A stretch of 64,000 bases of DNA from Sesamum alatum (Eukaryota > Streptophyta > Magnoliopsida > Lamiales > Pedaliaceae). Position 1 is the first letter of the stretch. Each line of letters begins with the position of its first letter. A program made the translations under genes and the position numbers. Shown here piece after piece: positions 35,086 through 47,699 of this stretch. The notes under the pieces are model-generated. The model saw nothing but the letters and a program-made list of their open reading frames with translations. It did not search any database and was not told where the DNA came from. Location of the stretch: positions 10,493,001 to 10,557,000 of the forward strand of contig JACGWO010000006.1 in NCBI GenBank assembly GCA_034509735.1, in the 5' to 3' direction.

Positions 35086-38000
35086 TTGCAGGGGGACCAA
35101 TGTGAGGCGATTCTCAGAGATCGAGAAAAAGGCATGCCAAAAGGTGTGGTTCGCAAAGGGAGTAGGTGCTTAGTCTCGACGGAAGAGGAGATAACATTTG
35201 GGAACAGAGATATGTGCGAGGACATGGGGTCACAGAATGATCCCATGGTGATCAAGATGGATATTGCCAATTACTTGGTCCATAAAGTGCTAGTTGATAA
35301 TGGGAGCTCAATTGATATATTATTTTTAGACGTGTTGAGGAAAATGGATTTGCGAGATACGCGATAGCAACCAGTATAGACACCTTTAGTAGGGTTCGGC
35401 GGAAGTGAAGTAACGGCGATGGGTATGATCGATCTCCCTGTTTTGATAGGGGAGGAACATAGGAGGAAGACATTGATGGTAAGGTTTTTAGTTGTAGACA
35501 CACCTTTCGCGTACAATGTGGTGTTAGGACGACCATGATTGAATCTCTTTAGGGTGGTGGTGTCCACCTACCACTTAAAGATGAAATTCCCAACAAGGCA
35601 TGGTATAGGGGAGGTAAGATGCGATCAGAAAGAGGCCCGAAGGTGCTATAATTTATCAGGGAAGAAAACAGGCTCGAGGGGAAGAAAATAAAAAGGACAA
35701 GTGAAGAGGGAGAAGAGGTAACGAGTTTAAAAGGTCAAAATCCAAAAGGATAGAGCTGAGTGAGGATCATAAGGTTATCGAGTTAGTATCAGGCGAACCA
35801 AGTAAAACAACGAGAATAGGGCCGAGTCTTTCGAGCGAGTTAGAAACTTTGATGATAGACTTTCTGAGAAGCAAAGCGGACATATTCGCACGGAAACCTT
35901 CAGATTTTAAAGGGATAGACCCAGAAGTGATAGTGCATAGGTTGAATGTAGATCCCAAAATGAAGTCGGTCAAGCAAAAGAAGAGATCATTTGGGGTCGA
36001 GAGTAACAAAATCATTGAAGAGGAGGTCAACAAACTACTCGAGGCTAGATATGTGTCCAAAATTCAATACACGGAGTGGTTGTCGAATGTGGCGATTGTT
36101 CCAAAAGCATCTGGTAAGTGGAGAACGTTCACAAATTTCATAGATTTGAACAAGGCATGCCCAAAGGACCCATATCCTCTACCTCGAATTGATATGTTGG
36201 TGGACTCGGCCGTGGGGTGCACATTATTTAGTATGATGGATGTGTACCAAGGATATCACCAGATCTTCATGGCTGAGGAAGATCGAGATAAGACATCTTT
36301 TATTACTGAAAATGGCATTTTTTGTTACAATGTGATGCCTTTTGGTTTGAAAAATGCAGGTGCTACATATCAAAGATTAGTGAACGGGATGTTCAAAGAT
36401 CTCATTGGGGTCTCAATGGAGGCCTATGTCGATGATATGCAAGTCAAAAGCAAAAAGGATGAAGATCACTTGAAACACCTAAGGGAGGCGTTCGAGGTCA
36501 TGAGCCTATATGGAATGAAGATGAATCCCGCTAAGTGCACTTTGGAGTTAGGGGAGGAAAATTTCTAGCTACATGGTAAGTGAAAAGGGGATAGAGGGAA
36601 ATCTAGAAAAGACAGGTGCCATCATGAAGCTGAGTTCCCTAAAAACGGTAAAGGACGTACAGAAACTCACGGGCAAGGTCGCGTCATTGAACAGATTCAT
36701 CTCAAGGTCGGTGGACAGGAACCTCCCATTCTTTAAAATGTTGCAAAAGGTTAAGGATTTTAAGTGGACCGAGGAATACGAGCAGGCTTTGACAGACCTA
36801 AAGCACTATTTGACGTCGCCACCCTTGCTAGCAAATCCTAGAGCAGGAGAACCACTATATGTGTATTTGGCAGTTTCAGAAGAGGCAGTGAGCTCGGTTA
36901 TAGTTAAGGAGGAGAATGGATCTCAAAATTTAGCATATTATTTGACTAGGATGCTACAGGGAGCGGAGAAGAGGTACTTGCAAATAGAAAATTTGGCATT
37001 AGCACTAATTACGACGGCTCGCAAGTTGCGACCGGTCACACCCAATTGTGGTGCTGACAAACCATCCGCTAAGGCAAGTAATGTCTCGACCCAATGTATC
37101 TGAAAGATTGATTAAATGGGCGGTCGAGTTGGGATAATTCGATGTCCAATATCAGGCACGGACAGCAGTAAAAGCTCAAGTGTTCGCAGATTTCGTGGTA
37201 GAGCTCGCAGGGGAACCTGAGCGGGAGGAGTCCGATATGTGGATGTTGCATATAGATAGATCTTCGAACTCAAATAACGGCGGAGTTGGAATTCTTTTCC
37301 AGGGACCCTAGGGCCAAGGACGTACAGATCGAGGTCGCAACCAAATTGGCCTTTCCAGTTACCAATACTGAAGCAGAATATGAGGCCATGCTACTGGGAT
37401 GAAAGCAGCCTTGGACATGCGGGTAAGATACTTGGATGTTTATACTGATTCTCAATTAGTGGCTATGCAGATCGAAGGCTCGTACGGGACAAGAGAATGG
37501 TCGATGACTCAGTACCTTTCCAGGGTTAAACAGCTGACACAAAAATTCGATAAGTGTTCGATACAATAAATCCCCAGGGGAGAGAATGAGAGAGCTGATT
37601 CTTTATTAATTTGGAGCTATGGTCGCAGGGGTCAAGGATAGGAAAATCATGGTGGTTGTAAAGGAGGTTGCAGCAATAGCAGAGGTACAGGAGATATATA
37701 GCATCCATGAGACCCTTCGTGGAAAACAGAAATCGTCGAACTTCTCAAAAATGTGGTCGTACCCAGTGATCCCATTGCAGCAAAAAAACTAAAGTTCAGA
37801 GCAAACAAATTCATACTGGTCGAGGGCGAGTCATACAAGAGGTCGCCAAATGGTCCATTATTGAAATGTTTGATCCCCGAGTGAGCTGAGTATGTCCTAA
37901 AGAAATCCATGAAGGAAGTTGTGGAAATCATTTAGGAGGAAGATCCCTAGCCCAGAAAATAGTGAGACAATGATATTTTTGGCCAACTTTGGTGAAGGAC

Positions 38001-38943
38001 TCCATGGAATTCGCGAAGAGAAGTGAAAGCTGTCAGAAATACGCGACTCTAAGTCATGTGCCCGCGACGCTGATGGATTCCATCAAGACAGCATATCCAT
38101 TCGATCAATGGGGGATCGATTTCTTGGGACCCTTCCCTCCAACTCTGGCTCAGAAGAAGTTTGTGATCGTCGCGGTCGAGTATTTTTCGAAATGGGTGGA
38201 GACTGAAGCATTGGCAAAAATCTCTGAAAAAGAGGTAATCAATTTTGTGTGGAAAAATATTATATATAGGATTGGGATCCCAAGGGTATTGATCTAAGAT
38301 AATGGAACACAATTTCAAGGGAAGGGATCGTGGCATGGTGCAAAGAATAAAAGATACAACAAAACTTCACGGTTTTAGGTAACCCCCAAGCGAATGGTCA
38401 AACTGAGGTGACTAATCGAATTTTATTACAGCATTTGAAGACTAGGTTGGATGGAGCTAAGGTTTCTTGGGTTGAGGAGTTTCCAGGAGTATTATGGGCA
38501 TTCGGACGACCCCAAGAAGCTCAACAGGAGAAACCCCTTTTTGCTTGGTTTATGGAAGCGAAGCCATCATCCCGGTCGAGATCGGGGAAGATACAACAAG
38601 AGTCGCACAGTATGACCCCAAAGAAAGTCAAGCAGCAAGAGAATTTGATCTTGTTACGATCAAGGAGAAGAGGGACCGTGCGTTCTCAAGGATCTTGCAC
38701 CATAAGGGTCTCATGATGAGAAGCTACAATCGAAAAGTACGGTCGAGACAGCTATAAGTGGAGGACCTCGTATTGAAGAAGGTCGAGGTGTCCAAGCACG
38801 TGGAGAAGCTGGACCCGAGTTGGGAAGGACCATATAAAGTGGTCGAGTTAAAGAAAAAGGGGACATATCAACTCCAAGATCTGCAAGGGAAAGACCTACC
38901 TCGACCTTGGAACATACATAAGTTGAAGAGATTTTATCCGTAA
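35086..38943 (+). pseudogene. pol of Tat element 2 (PR, RT, RNase H, INT)
   Basis: Protease at 35086-35560 (VLVDNGSSIDILF, the DNGSS form usual in the Tat lineage). RT at 35849-36568 keeps all visible catalytic motifs (FSMMDVYQGYHQIF, YNVMPFGLKNAGATYQ, YVDDMQVKS). RNase H follows at 36573-37103, with a second RNase H region at 37130-37560. Integrase spans 37860-38943: remains of the HHCC zinc domain (ESCQKYA), the DDE core (WGIDFLGPFPP, a stop, then DNGTQFQGK, then NPQANGQTEVTNR) and a C-terminal part WEGPYKVVELKKKGTYQLQD. Stops at 36568, 37103 and 38297 and frameshifts near 38500 break the frame. RT is the best preserved domain. Confidence 0.85.
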
Positions 38944-39126
38944 GATCGAGGAAAGGGGATCGAAGTGTCATTTTTTGGCAATGTTTCTGAAAAAGAACTT
39001 GAATATGTTTTGATGTAAGGGGAAACCCAATTATCTGGATAAGATTTGTGCCTAAAAAAGGCCATATCAATGAAAAGTCTAAAAAAGATATTATTTTGCT
39101 TTCAATAACATTTTGTGCCCATAGTA

Positions 39127-39830
39127 AGAGGACCAATTAATTCAACCCAGAATAGGTTGCAAGTTATTTAAGCCTGGAAAAGGTTGTCAAGCTAATCGAC
39201 CTGGGAAAGGTTGTAAATCAGTTAAACAACCTAAAACTGGTTGTGCGTAGTTGATCTGAAAAGGATCAAACCCTGTAAAAGGCTGTCTAGTATAATCGAC
39301 CTAAGTGAGATTGTAGGTACACCTGATGGGCAAGCTATTCAGTAGATCTGAGAAAGATCGAAGCCTGAAAAAGGCCCAAGATAATTCAGTCGACCTGAGA
39401 AAGGTCGAGAAGCTATCAACTTGAAAAAGGTTTACAGGATAGTCATTTGAAGAAAGGTTAAAGCTCGAAAAGATTAAGCCGGATTAACCGACCTGTGAAA
39501 GGTCTAGAACGTTTTAGCTAAACTAGAAAAAGGTCACGAGTTTATTTAGACTATCTGGAAAGATCAAAACCTGAAAAAAGGCCTAGTCAAAACAAATGAC
39601 CAGGAAAGGTATGAAACCAATGATACCCCTGTCGCAGGTCGATTAAATCGACCTAGAAAAGATGCAAAAGGCCAAAGCTGGAAAAAACACAATTGATCAA
39701 AGTGAAGGGGAAATTCGATCCCGAGAAAGATATGCGATCGAAAGAGTAAACCATTTAATACAAAAGTTAGCCAAAACGGCAAGATTAGACAAAAGGTGTT
39801 TTTAGATCGACAAACCATCTCGACCGCTAT
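39127..39830. repeat. Array of degenerate mini-hairpins downstream of pol
   Basis: At least twelve short inverted repeats with 4-6 base arms follow one another every 20-60 bases. Examples are CGACCTGGGAAAGGTTG, GATCTGAAAAGGATC, GATCTGAGAAAGATCG, AGCCTGAAAAAGGC, CGACCTGAGAAAGGTCG and GACCTGTGAAAGGTCT. The consensus is roughly RACCTGnGAAAGGTYG. No open frame persists through it. Confidence 0.75.
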
Positions 39831-40244
39831 AGTAGGAATTACAAGTGAAAGGCGGATGGCCGATCGATCTAGACAAACAGAACCTTCCTAAAAATCCTAA
39901 GGGGGAGGCGCAGCTCCCTCAATTTCATCTATCAAGATATCAAATTCGTTGGACTCAGAGGCAGGAGGCTCATCTATATTTGGAACTTGTAGATTGGCGT
40001 CAAGGGTAGGGTCGAGTCGGCTCTGATCGAAGCCCTCGACGAAACCACCCAAAGTCTTCACCTACGGGCGGCACAGTTCAAATGCGTCAATAGTGGATCG
40101 CGCAGTCTTGATCTCCAGGGCGATCTCAAAGGCGCTTTCATGAAGTCGCGCACTGCTCCTACTCATGTCTCGGCCAGCAGAGCCTTATGCTCGTTAGAAG
40201 CAAGATATCTAACACGCCCCTTGACGAGCCCTTCATCAAATCCT

Positions 40245-42407
40245 TTAGTGCGACCTCGGCCAAAACCTTTTCTGCTCACCTTCCTCCAAGGCCTTTACAC
40301 GAGCATTTACGACCTCGTCCGCAGATCTTTGAAGTTGAGCCTCCAAGTCTGCAATCTTTGTGTCGCTCGAGGTCTTCATCTGTGACAACTGAGTCTTCAG
40401 GGCCTCAACCTCGGCCAGAAGGTTGGTATTCGATGAGACCAAAGCCTTCTTGTCTTTGCGGAAGCCGGAGCATGTCAAGGATAAATTATGTCCAAAGGCA
40501 CAAGCCTGCGAAAGGCATAAGTTAAAAAATATATATTACAGAAAAAACGTAATGAAAGAATACAAGGATCGAACAAGAAATACCTGCATCATGCAGTGGG
40601 CAAAATGTTCCTTAACATTAGTATGTGATTGTCGGCCTAGCAAAGCTTGGTCTCGATCGCATAAAATTTCCTTGAACAATTCCCAGGAATCCTGCCCAAC
40701 ATGCAACCTCAGGGTGGAGCTTGGATTAGAAATAGCCCAGTTTGGGACGCGTTTCTCGCCTACCATCTCAGCGACTTGAGAGGAAGTTCGTTGCTCTTCA
40801 CGGTTGGCTTTCCACCAGTTCTGCATTTCTTGGAGCATCTTAAACCCCTCGACCTCGTCGACATCCTTCAGGCTTTCTTCTTGGCCTTGTTGCTAGATCG
40901 AGATTTGATCTTTTTGCTCAACTTACTCGAGCGGGAATCTTTGCTTTTATGCTTGTGCTTCCGTTTACGCTTCTTAGGTGTCGAAGGCTCCCCATCACTC
41001 TCTTTTTGACCGGGCTCGGCTTCAGCACTTTTTGAGCTCGACGTGGCAATGGCAACGACTTCAGGCGTGAGGGCACGAGGGGGCGAACCTTGAGTGGCCT
41101 CGAGCAACTTCGGAGTTGGCTCAGGAACAGCTTCAGGTGGGGCAGAAATCTGTTGCGATCCGCTAGTAGTACCCTCAGTGCGAGCCTCTGCAGTAGGGGT
41201 CGCAATGAAATACCACCAGTCTCTTGGAACTCGGCCATGACATGAGCCGGAAATGTACCACGCATGGTACGACTGCGGTTGAGAGTTCGAGCATTCATAA
41301 CTTGTTCACCTGCAGTTGGAAGATGCCACGTTAGAGAAAGGAGATTGAAAGACATGTAAAAACATAGCGGAATTAAACATCACCTAACGAACCCCTAATT
41401 CGAAGGGGCCGGAGTTAGACCTGCAAGCTTTAGAACCGGTTCCTCTAGAAGAGGTCTGGGCTTGTAATAGTATAAGGTAATTGTGCGAATTAGGTCGCCC
41501 TTTAGACCATCACCTTGAGATACGGGGACAGTTTAGTGATTCGCCAATCTGTAGGGAAAGGCCAAGGATAGCCAGGAGGAGGTCGAACAAAAATGAACCT
41601 TTCCTTCCAAGGTTCGGTGTTCGAGGGAAGGTCGGCTAAAAACCTACAGTCAGGTCGAGTAGCAAGATAAAAGAAGCCCCTCTCGCCTGACTTAATGGAT
41701 TTAGAAAAGTTATACAAGGACCAAAAGTTATCAAAGGAGGGTTCGTGGTCATAAAAACGCATTATTATAATGAATAGTATAATATGGCAAATAGAGTTGG
41801 GAACTAATTGCATAAGATAACAATTTAAACCCCTCAAGATGCGAGCTACAGGTCAGGCTAGAGGAAGCGAAGTCTAGCGTTGAGGTGACCAAGGGAAAAG
41901 GCACTAAAGCCCTGAGGCGGTCGATGCATTCTGTCAAACAACCTAGGAAGGATAACTTTGTAATCATGAGGAATGAAGTATTTGGCTTTACGGCAATCGA
42001 TAGGAGTCTTAACCTTACTAACTATCCCAGCCCAAGGACTCCTATCTAACATAGTTTGGAACCTAACGGAAACAAGAACCTCGTTGGGCTCGAGGGCAGC
42101 TACCTCGGATTCAATCTCTAGTGGATTATCCCTAACTTCTTCAGGATCAACTTCTACGGGTTTGATTTCATCAGCAGGTTGAATTCCTAAAGGCGTGTTC
42201 AGTGTCGCTAGGGGGAATGGGGGAGTCGCTTTCTACGATTTCCAGAGGTAGTTTATCGACTACAACCTCAGGTGGGATCGCAGTTGATATACCAGCACCA
42301 TGAGATGGAATTTTGGGTCCAACTTGTTCTACGGACTGAGGAGAAGTCGCAGAGGAACCCGAGCTAGAAGAGCTCACACTAGAAGAAGAAAATCGAGAAT
42401 AGGCCAT
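40245..42407 (-). pseudogene. Antisense extra ORF of Tat element 2
   Basis: Minus strand, convergent with pol. It starts at 42407 with a Ser-rich leader (MAYSRFSSSSVSSSSSGS). 42052-41749 contains RLFDRMHRPPQGFSAFSLGH and LNARLRFL, and 41837-41502 contains SFDNFWSLYNFSKS, GERGFFYLATRPDCRFL and KERFIFVRPPPGYPW. These are the hallmarks of the 'putative gypsy type transposon' domain. 41107-40868 is Lys-rich (KKRKRKHKHKSKDS, a likely nuclear localisation signal). 40478-40245 is heptad-like (LLAEVEALKTQLSQMK), a coiled coil. The pieces sit in different frames, and some junctions may be introns rather than breaks. Function is unknown. Confidence 0.7.
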
Positions 42408-42512
42408 CTAGGATACCTTGGAAGAACACTAGATCGAAGAAAAGGATCACAAAAGACCTCGAGCGCAGGAGAGCAATGCATTAACGGATGAAGAATGAAG
42501 TCATATGGATGC

Positions 42513-42521
42513 CTATTTATA
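42513..42521 (-). promoter_or_regulatory. TATA box of the antisense extra gene, element 2
   Basis: TATAAATAG on the minus strand, 106 bases upstream of the ATG at 42407 and outside the LTR. The spacing suits its own transcription start near 42485. Confidence 0.65.
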
Positions 42522-42650
42522 GAGGAATCATGAAAAGGTGCACCCAGCGACGGCGGCCACCAAGAAGCCACGCCGGCCCAATCGGACGGTTCATAGATAC
42601 GAAGGGAAGATGAAACGATTCGACTTCTTCAAGCGTAATAACTTACGCTC

Positions 42651-42668
42651 GAAGAAGTGGGGGAGTAA
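42651..42668 (+). other. Polypurine tract of Tat element 2
   Basis: GAAGAAGTGGGGGAGTAA immediately before the 3' LTR. Confidence 0.8.
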
Positions 42669-43149
42669 TGATGGGGGTTATTCCCCTTATTTCAGAAATA
42701 CCCTCAAAAGTGGTCGAAATTACGCCACTTCCACCAAGATCCGCGCATTTTCTAGTCGGGTCGGGTACTCTCAACCCGACCTGAATCTTTGACTCGGCCA
42801 CATAGGTCCATTAATTGTCGTCGATCTGATTAATACGAGATCGCCAAGATTAAGCCAAGTGGACCAGATAAATCCATACATATGGCCCTATAAATAGATG
42901 ACACTCTCATTTATTACAGGTATGTACATTTATTATAGCTACAATTACTCGTGATTGATTTCCTCTATCTCAAACACTATCTGACTTAAGCATCGGAGGG
43001 TCTTCGTCACGGACCATCCCGGCTAGACTCACGTTTGTTCTCTTCTCAGGGACTTCATTGTTTGGGGCGAGTTACTGGGTCGAGACCTCCCGAGGACATC
43101 GAAGAGACATTATACTAACACTTGAGATCGAGTATCATGACCCGAATCA
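42669..43149 (+). repeat. 3' LTR of Tat element 2
   Basis: 481 bp partner of 33115-33596, with scattered substitutions only. Confidence 0.9.
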
Positions 43150-44042
43150 ATATGTAAATAGGATTTAAAAACACCTATTATCATGTATTAGTTTTAGATC
43201 TTCCCCATTTGAATTGAGTTATCAAAATTCTTCTTTTGCATAATTGATGAAGAAAAGATCGAATGCCTACATAAAAACATTAATAAGAAATTATAAGTAA
43301 ATAATATTATAAACTTATAGAAATTATTTTCAAGAAAATTGGGAATTGACATGTCGAACTAATAGAATTCTTTTAGCTTATTTTAACATATTGCTAATCC
43401 CACCAGAAGTAGTTACCAGTGTTTTTTTTCCTTTCTTTCTGTTGTAAATTAATATTGAGTAGAATTATTTGTTCAAAAATCTTGAAAAATAGTAAGTCAC
43501 AAATACAATAATACAATTAAACACAACTAAACACAACTAAATATTACCTTATCTTAATTGTATACAAAAAGAAATCATAATTCTAGTGAAATTTTATTAT
43601 ATCACAGGAATGAATAATAAATAAATATTTCGGTATAAAAAATGAAATCATAAATTTATCGAATTATATTTTAGTTATATAATGATTAATTAAGTTATTT
43701 CATCATAAATAAAGGATTTTTGTTTTTCTTTTTTCCCTAAATCAAGAAATTGTTCAATATTTCTACATTACCTTATATTTTAGTATCACTTTGCGTCTCT
43801 CTTTGACCTTCGTTAATGCTTTATTCATCTTATTCAGATGTATCATAAAAAAGGATATGTAGTTTTTTTTTTCCCATAATGTTAAGTATATTACTTGTAA
43901 TTAAAATCGTACAATTACCTGGGTAGCTACTTCAAGACTCGAGCAAATGGCTACAGATAACTTTCAATTGGTTGGTTACATAGTTCTTCAGGAAATATAT
44001 CAATGATTCCAATTGCCTTTTTACCTCCCCTAATCTAATCTA
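43150..44042. other. AT-rich intergenic DNA
   Basis: Nothing recognised. Confidence 0.5.
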
Positions 44043-45121
44043 AGGGAAATTTGCAACTTAGGAAGGTGGCAATGTTTGTCTTGCACGATTTAATCTTTGT
44101 AATTAAGTCATGTAACTTTGAATATTTGATAATTTTGGTCCTTTATGGCCGGAAAACACGTGTTTTAAGTATATAACCTTTACAATTGGAGCTTTCCAGC
44201 CAGATGGGACTAAAATTGTCAAATTTTTAAAGTTACAGGACTAAATTACGAAAATTAATTCGTGCAGCACAAAAGTTGCTACCCCCCTCGCAATTTCCCA
44301 ATCGAAAAGCTCATTTTTGGCTGAAAATTTCATTATTTTTTACTCTTCATAGATAAAACAAATTAATAACATCTATAATTGAAAAATTAGAACCTTAAAA
44401 TATATTTTTCAAGCTCCGCAAATCACATGCCCCTAACGTGGAATTTCGCAATGGTTGTTCTGGAACAACTAAACTATAAAAGTATCATTTATTATTAAAA
44501 ATTCACGTTTTTTTACTCCCTTTAGAGAAAATAAATGAATAAAATTCTTAACTTAAAAAATTACATCCATAAAAATATAATTTTCAACCACCACAGATCA
44601 ACATCCCTCAGCATAGGGTGTGCGGAGAGCAATGTTGAATAAATAGACTAAGAGAATAGAAATATTGCACTTTTCATCCAATAACTTAGTGGGTGACAAA
44701 TTTAGTCCTATACGAATTGATTTTAATTTAGTCTTGTAATTTTAAAAAATGGTAATTTTGGTCCTTTTTTGCTGGAAAGACACATGTGTTGGGCACATGA
44801 CCCTTAGAATTGGGCCTTCCCGGCTAAATGGGACCAAATTTATCAGATTTTTAAAATTGCAGGACTAAATTATGAGAATCAATTCATGTAGGCCAAAAAT
44901 TGCTACCCCCTAAGTTACAAGATGAAAATTACAATTTTTCATAAAAAAAGAAAAATCTCGTTTTGTTTGCTGAAAATTCCATTATTTTACACTCCTCATA
45001 TAGAAAATAAATGGATAACATCTATAATTGAAAAATTAGAGCCTTAAAATATATTTTTCAAACTCTGCAAATCACATGCCCCTAACGTGGAATTTGGCGA
45101 GGGTTGTTATGGAACAACTAA

Positions 45122-45832
45122 TGTTGGGTTGAGATCCACCAGTGGGAAACAAAAACCCTAATTATTATTACAAACCGAACTTGCAATTATACAACAAATT
45201 ACAACTTTGATTGAAAAATTACAGCAGAAAATTCCCTACAATATCTAAGGCTCAGGGAGCCAAGATCCGAGGAGGGGAACTCACGGCTCCCCACAAAGCC
45301 GGCTCCCACCACCAGTTACTCAACCACCACAAAGGCCCTCGTCCACTTAGGACCAAAACACCACAACTGTCACAAAGAGTATTTAGGATTCAGAAGAGAC
45401 GAAGAGGAAGAGGAAGGGGAAATATGCTCACTATGTGTTGTATCATACAGAAAGGGAAAGGGCCCTTTTTATACGAAACGATGGCGAGTAAACAGAGGTA
45501 GAAGATGGCGGTGGTCTATGGTTTCGATGCTATCGGAAAGAGGAGGAAGGGGTTGAAACCAAAGGGCCATTATCAGAGAGAGAAGAGGGAGAGAATCAGA
45601 GTTGGCGGCGGAAGGAATGAGGGGAAGAAACACGTCTGAAGAGAGCCCTCTTAGGGCAACTCTTATTTAATTAGGGGATGAGCCAAACCGAGTTATGGGT
45701 TGGATAGGGGCAAGACAAATAGGCCTTGGCAGATTGGGCCGATAAGTGGTGATTGAGTTTTCCATGGTGGTGGGAACTTGGGCCCGTGAGTTGGGACTAC
45801 CCGAATGGGTCATGGGCCAAAAAATTCCAACA
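45122..45832 (-). repeat. 3' LTR of the Copia element
   Basis: 711 bp. On the minus strand it is preceded by the short purine-rich AAGGTAGAGTG (45833-45843). Confidence 0.9.
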
Positions 45833-46180
45833 CACTCTACCTTGGACCAGGACCCGTGAGGGAGACTGATACCAAGGGTGGATCTTGTCTATGTACCTGC
45901 AAAACAGAAAGAGAGGGTGACAAGAAACAGTTTATCTCAAATTTAACATATCAAAGTAGTTGGTGAATTTTTCAACAGTCAAGCATTTAGTGCCCATATC
46001 AGCTGGGTTAGACTTTGATTCAATTTTATCAAGATGTACGAGTTCCTTACCAACTATGTCTCAAATGAAATGATACCTGATGTCTATGTGTTTGGTTCTA
46101 TCATGAAAAACAGGACTTTTACAAAGTTGTATTGCAGACTGACTATCAGAGAAAATAGTGACTTTTTGGTTTAAAAAAAC

Positions 46181-47487
46181 CTATTTCTTAAATGAGACCT
46201 TCCAACCATAAAGCTTCTGTAGCGGCAATATATTCTTCTTCTGTAGTGGATAAGACAACAATTTTTTGAAGTTGAGATTTCCAACTAATGCAAAAGCCAC
46301 ATAAGGTAAAAATGTATGATGTAGTGGACTTCCAACTATCTTTGTCATTAGCATAGTTAGAATCAACATACCCAACTAGTTTTAGGGCTTCCCAGTAGGG
46401 GGGACCAGCATTAGACATGTATCTACTGAGGCAGCTGATGGCATAAGCTATATCAAGTCTGGAACAGACCATTGGAAACATGATTGAGCCGATCGCATTC
46501 GAATAAGTAACCTTTTCCATTTTCTCCCTATCTTTTTCAGTTTTGGGGCATTGGTCCTTGCTCAGTTGAAAATGGGAAGATAAGGGAATGAAAGTCACTT
46601 TTGACTCTAGCATGGAAATTTTTTTCTAACATAGAAAGAATATAAGCACTTTGATGTAAGAAGATAGTGGAATTCTTTCTATCTCTTTCAATGGTCATGC
46701 CTAGAATTTTCTTGGCATCCCCTAGATCTTTCATGTCAAAGTTTTAGTTGAGATTGCTTTGAAGATTTTTAACATGCAACAGACTGAGACTAGCTATCAG
46801 CATATCATCCACATACAGAACAAGAAACACAGGAGTATTGCCATCATTTTTAAAATACAAGCAATGATCATAATTACTCCTAGTGTATCCTAGAGAATGC
46901 ATGAACATATCAAATTTCTTATTCCACTGTCTTGGTGACTGTTTTAACCCATACAAAGATTTCTTTAAAAGACATACGTGATTGGGTTTGGTTTTGTCAA
47001 TAAAACCTGTGGGTTGCTGCATGTAAACATTTTCTTTTAAGTCACCATGCAAAAATGTTGTTTTCACATCCATTTATTTTAACTCCCAATCAAAATGAAC
47101 ATATAATGCAAGTAGGATGCGAACAGTAGTATATTTAACAACAGGGGAAAACACTTCAGTGTAATCAATGCCTTCCTTTTGGGTGAAACTTTTTGCTACA
47201 AGTCTAGCCTTAAATCTTTTTTAGTTTTCTTCTTGTTTGATTTTATAAATCCACTTGCACCCAATGACTGAACCACTACTAGGTTTTGGAACTAGGATCC
47301 AGGTTTTATTATCTTTCAAAGATCTTATCTCATTATTCATAGCATTAATCCATTTTTTAGAATCTACATATTTTAACGCTTCTTCAAGTGTACTAAGTTC
47401 TCTAGATTCAGTGTTTACTGCGATATGAAAATTACTATACTTGGAGGGGAGCCTAGGTACTTGTCTGTTTCTGTCTCTGGCCAACAA
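46181..47487 (-). pseudogene. Copia reverse transcriptase and RNase H
   Basis: Minus strand. 47487-47221 is the RT entry block (ALKYVDSKKWINAMNNEI, KTWILVPKP, VIGCKWIYKIK). 47073-46744 holds the catalytic part (DVKTTFLHGDLKENVYMQQP, LLKKSLYGLKQSPRQW, LVLYVDDMLIAS with intact YVDD). 46734-46537 continues it. 46613-46181 is RNase H (SNAIGSIMFPMVCSRLDIAY-type block, YVDSNYANDKDSWKSTTSY, LSTTEEEYIAATEA). Frames change at about 47220, 46740 and 46560, so no continuous polyprotein remains. Confidence 0.9.
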
Positions 47488-47699
47488 GTAGTCATTTAAA
47501 TTGTTATCAGGATCTGAGTTATCAAGGTTCTCTTCTACACTTCCCTCTACCTGTTGGTTATCCCCTGATTGAAATTTGGTTTTAAAATAGGTTTATTTTT
47601 CTTTTGGGTTTTAGTGAGACAGGGGATATCTGATTCATTAAAAACTACATCTTTATTGATCAGAACTTTAAAGCCAGGTTGACTTCTAAGCCACAGACG

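Larger units (their letters stand above)
33115..43149 (+). mobile_element. Tat-lineage Ty3/gypsy retrotransposon (element 2)
   Basis: The LTRs 33115-33596 and 42669-43149 are near-identical and start TGATGGGGGTTATTCC and end GACCCGAATCA. The 5-bp flanks are ATATA and ATATG (one difference). The inside has gag and pol on the plus strand, a repeat-rich spacer, then an extra gene on the minus strand. Length is 10.0 kb. Premature stops and frameshifts make it defective. It is not nested with element 1 and its LTRs are unrelated in sequence to those of element 1. Confidence 0.9.
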
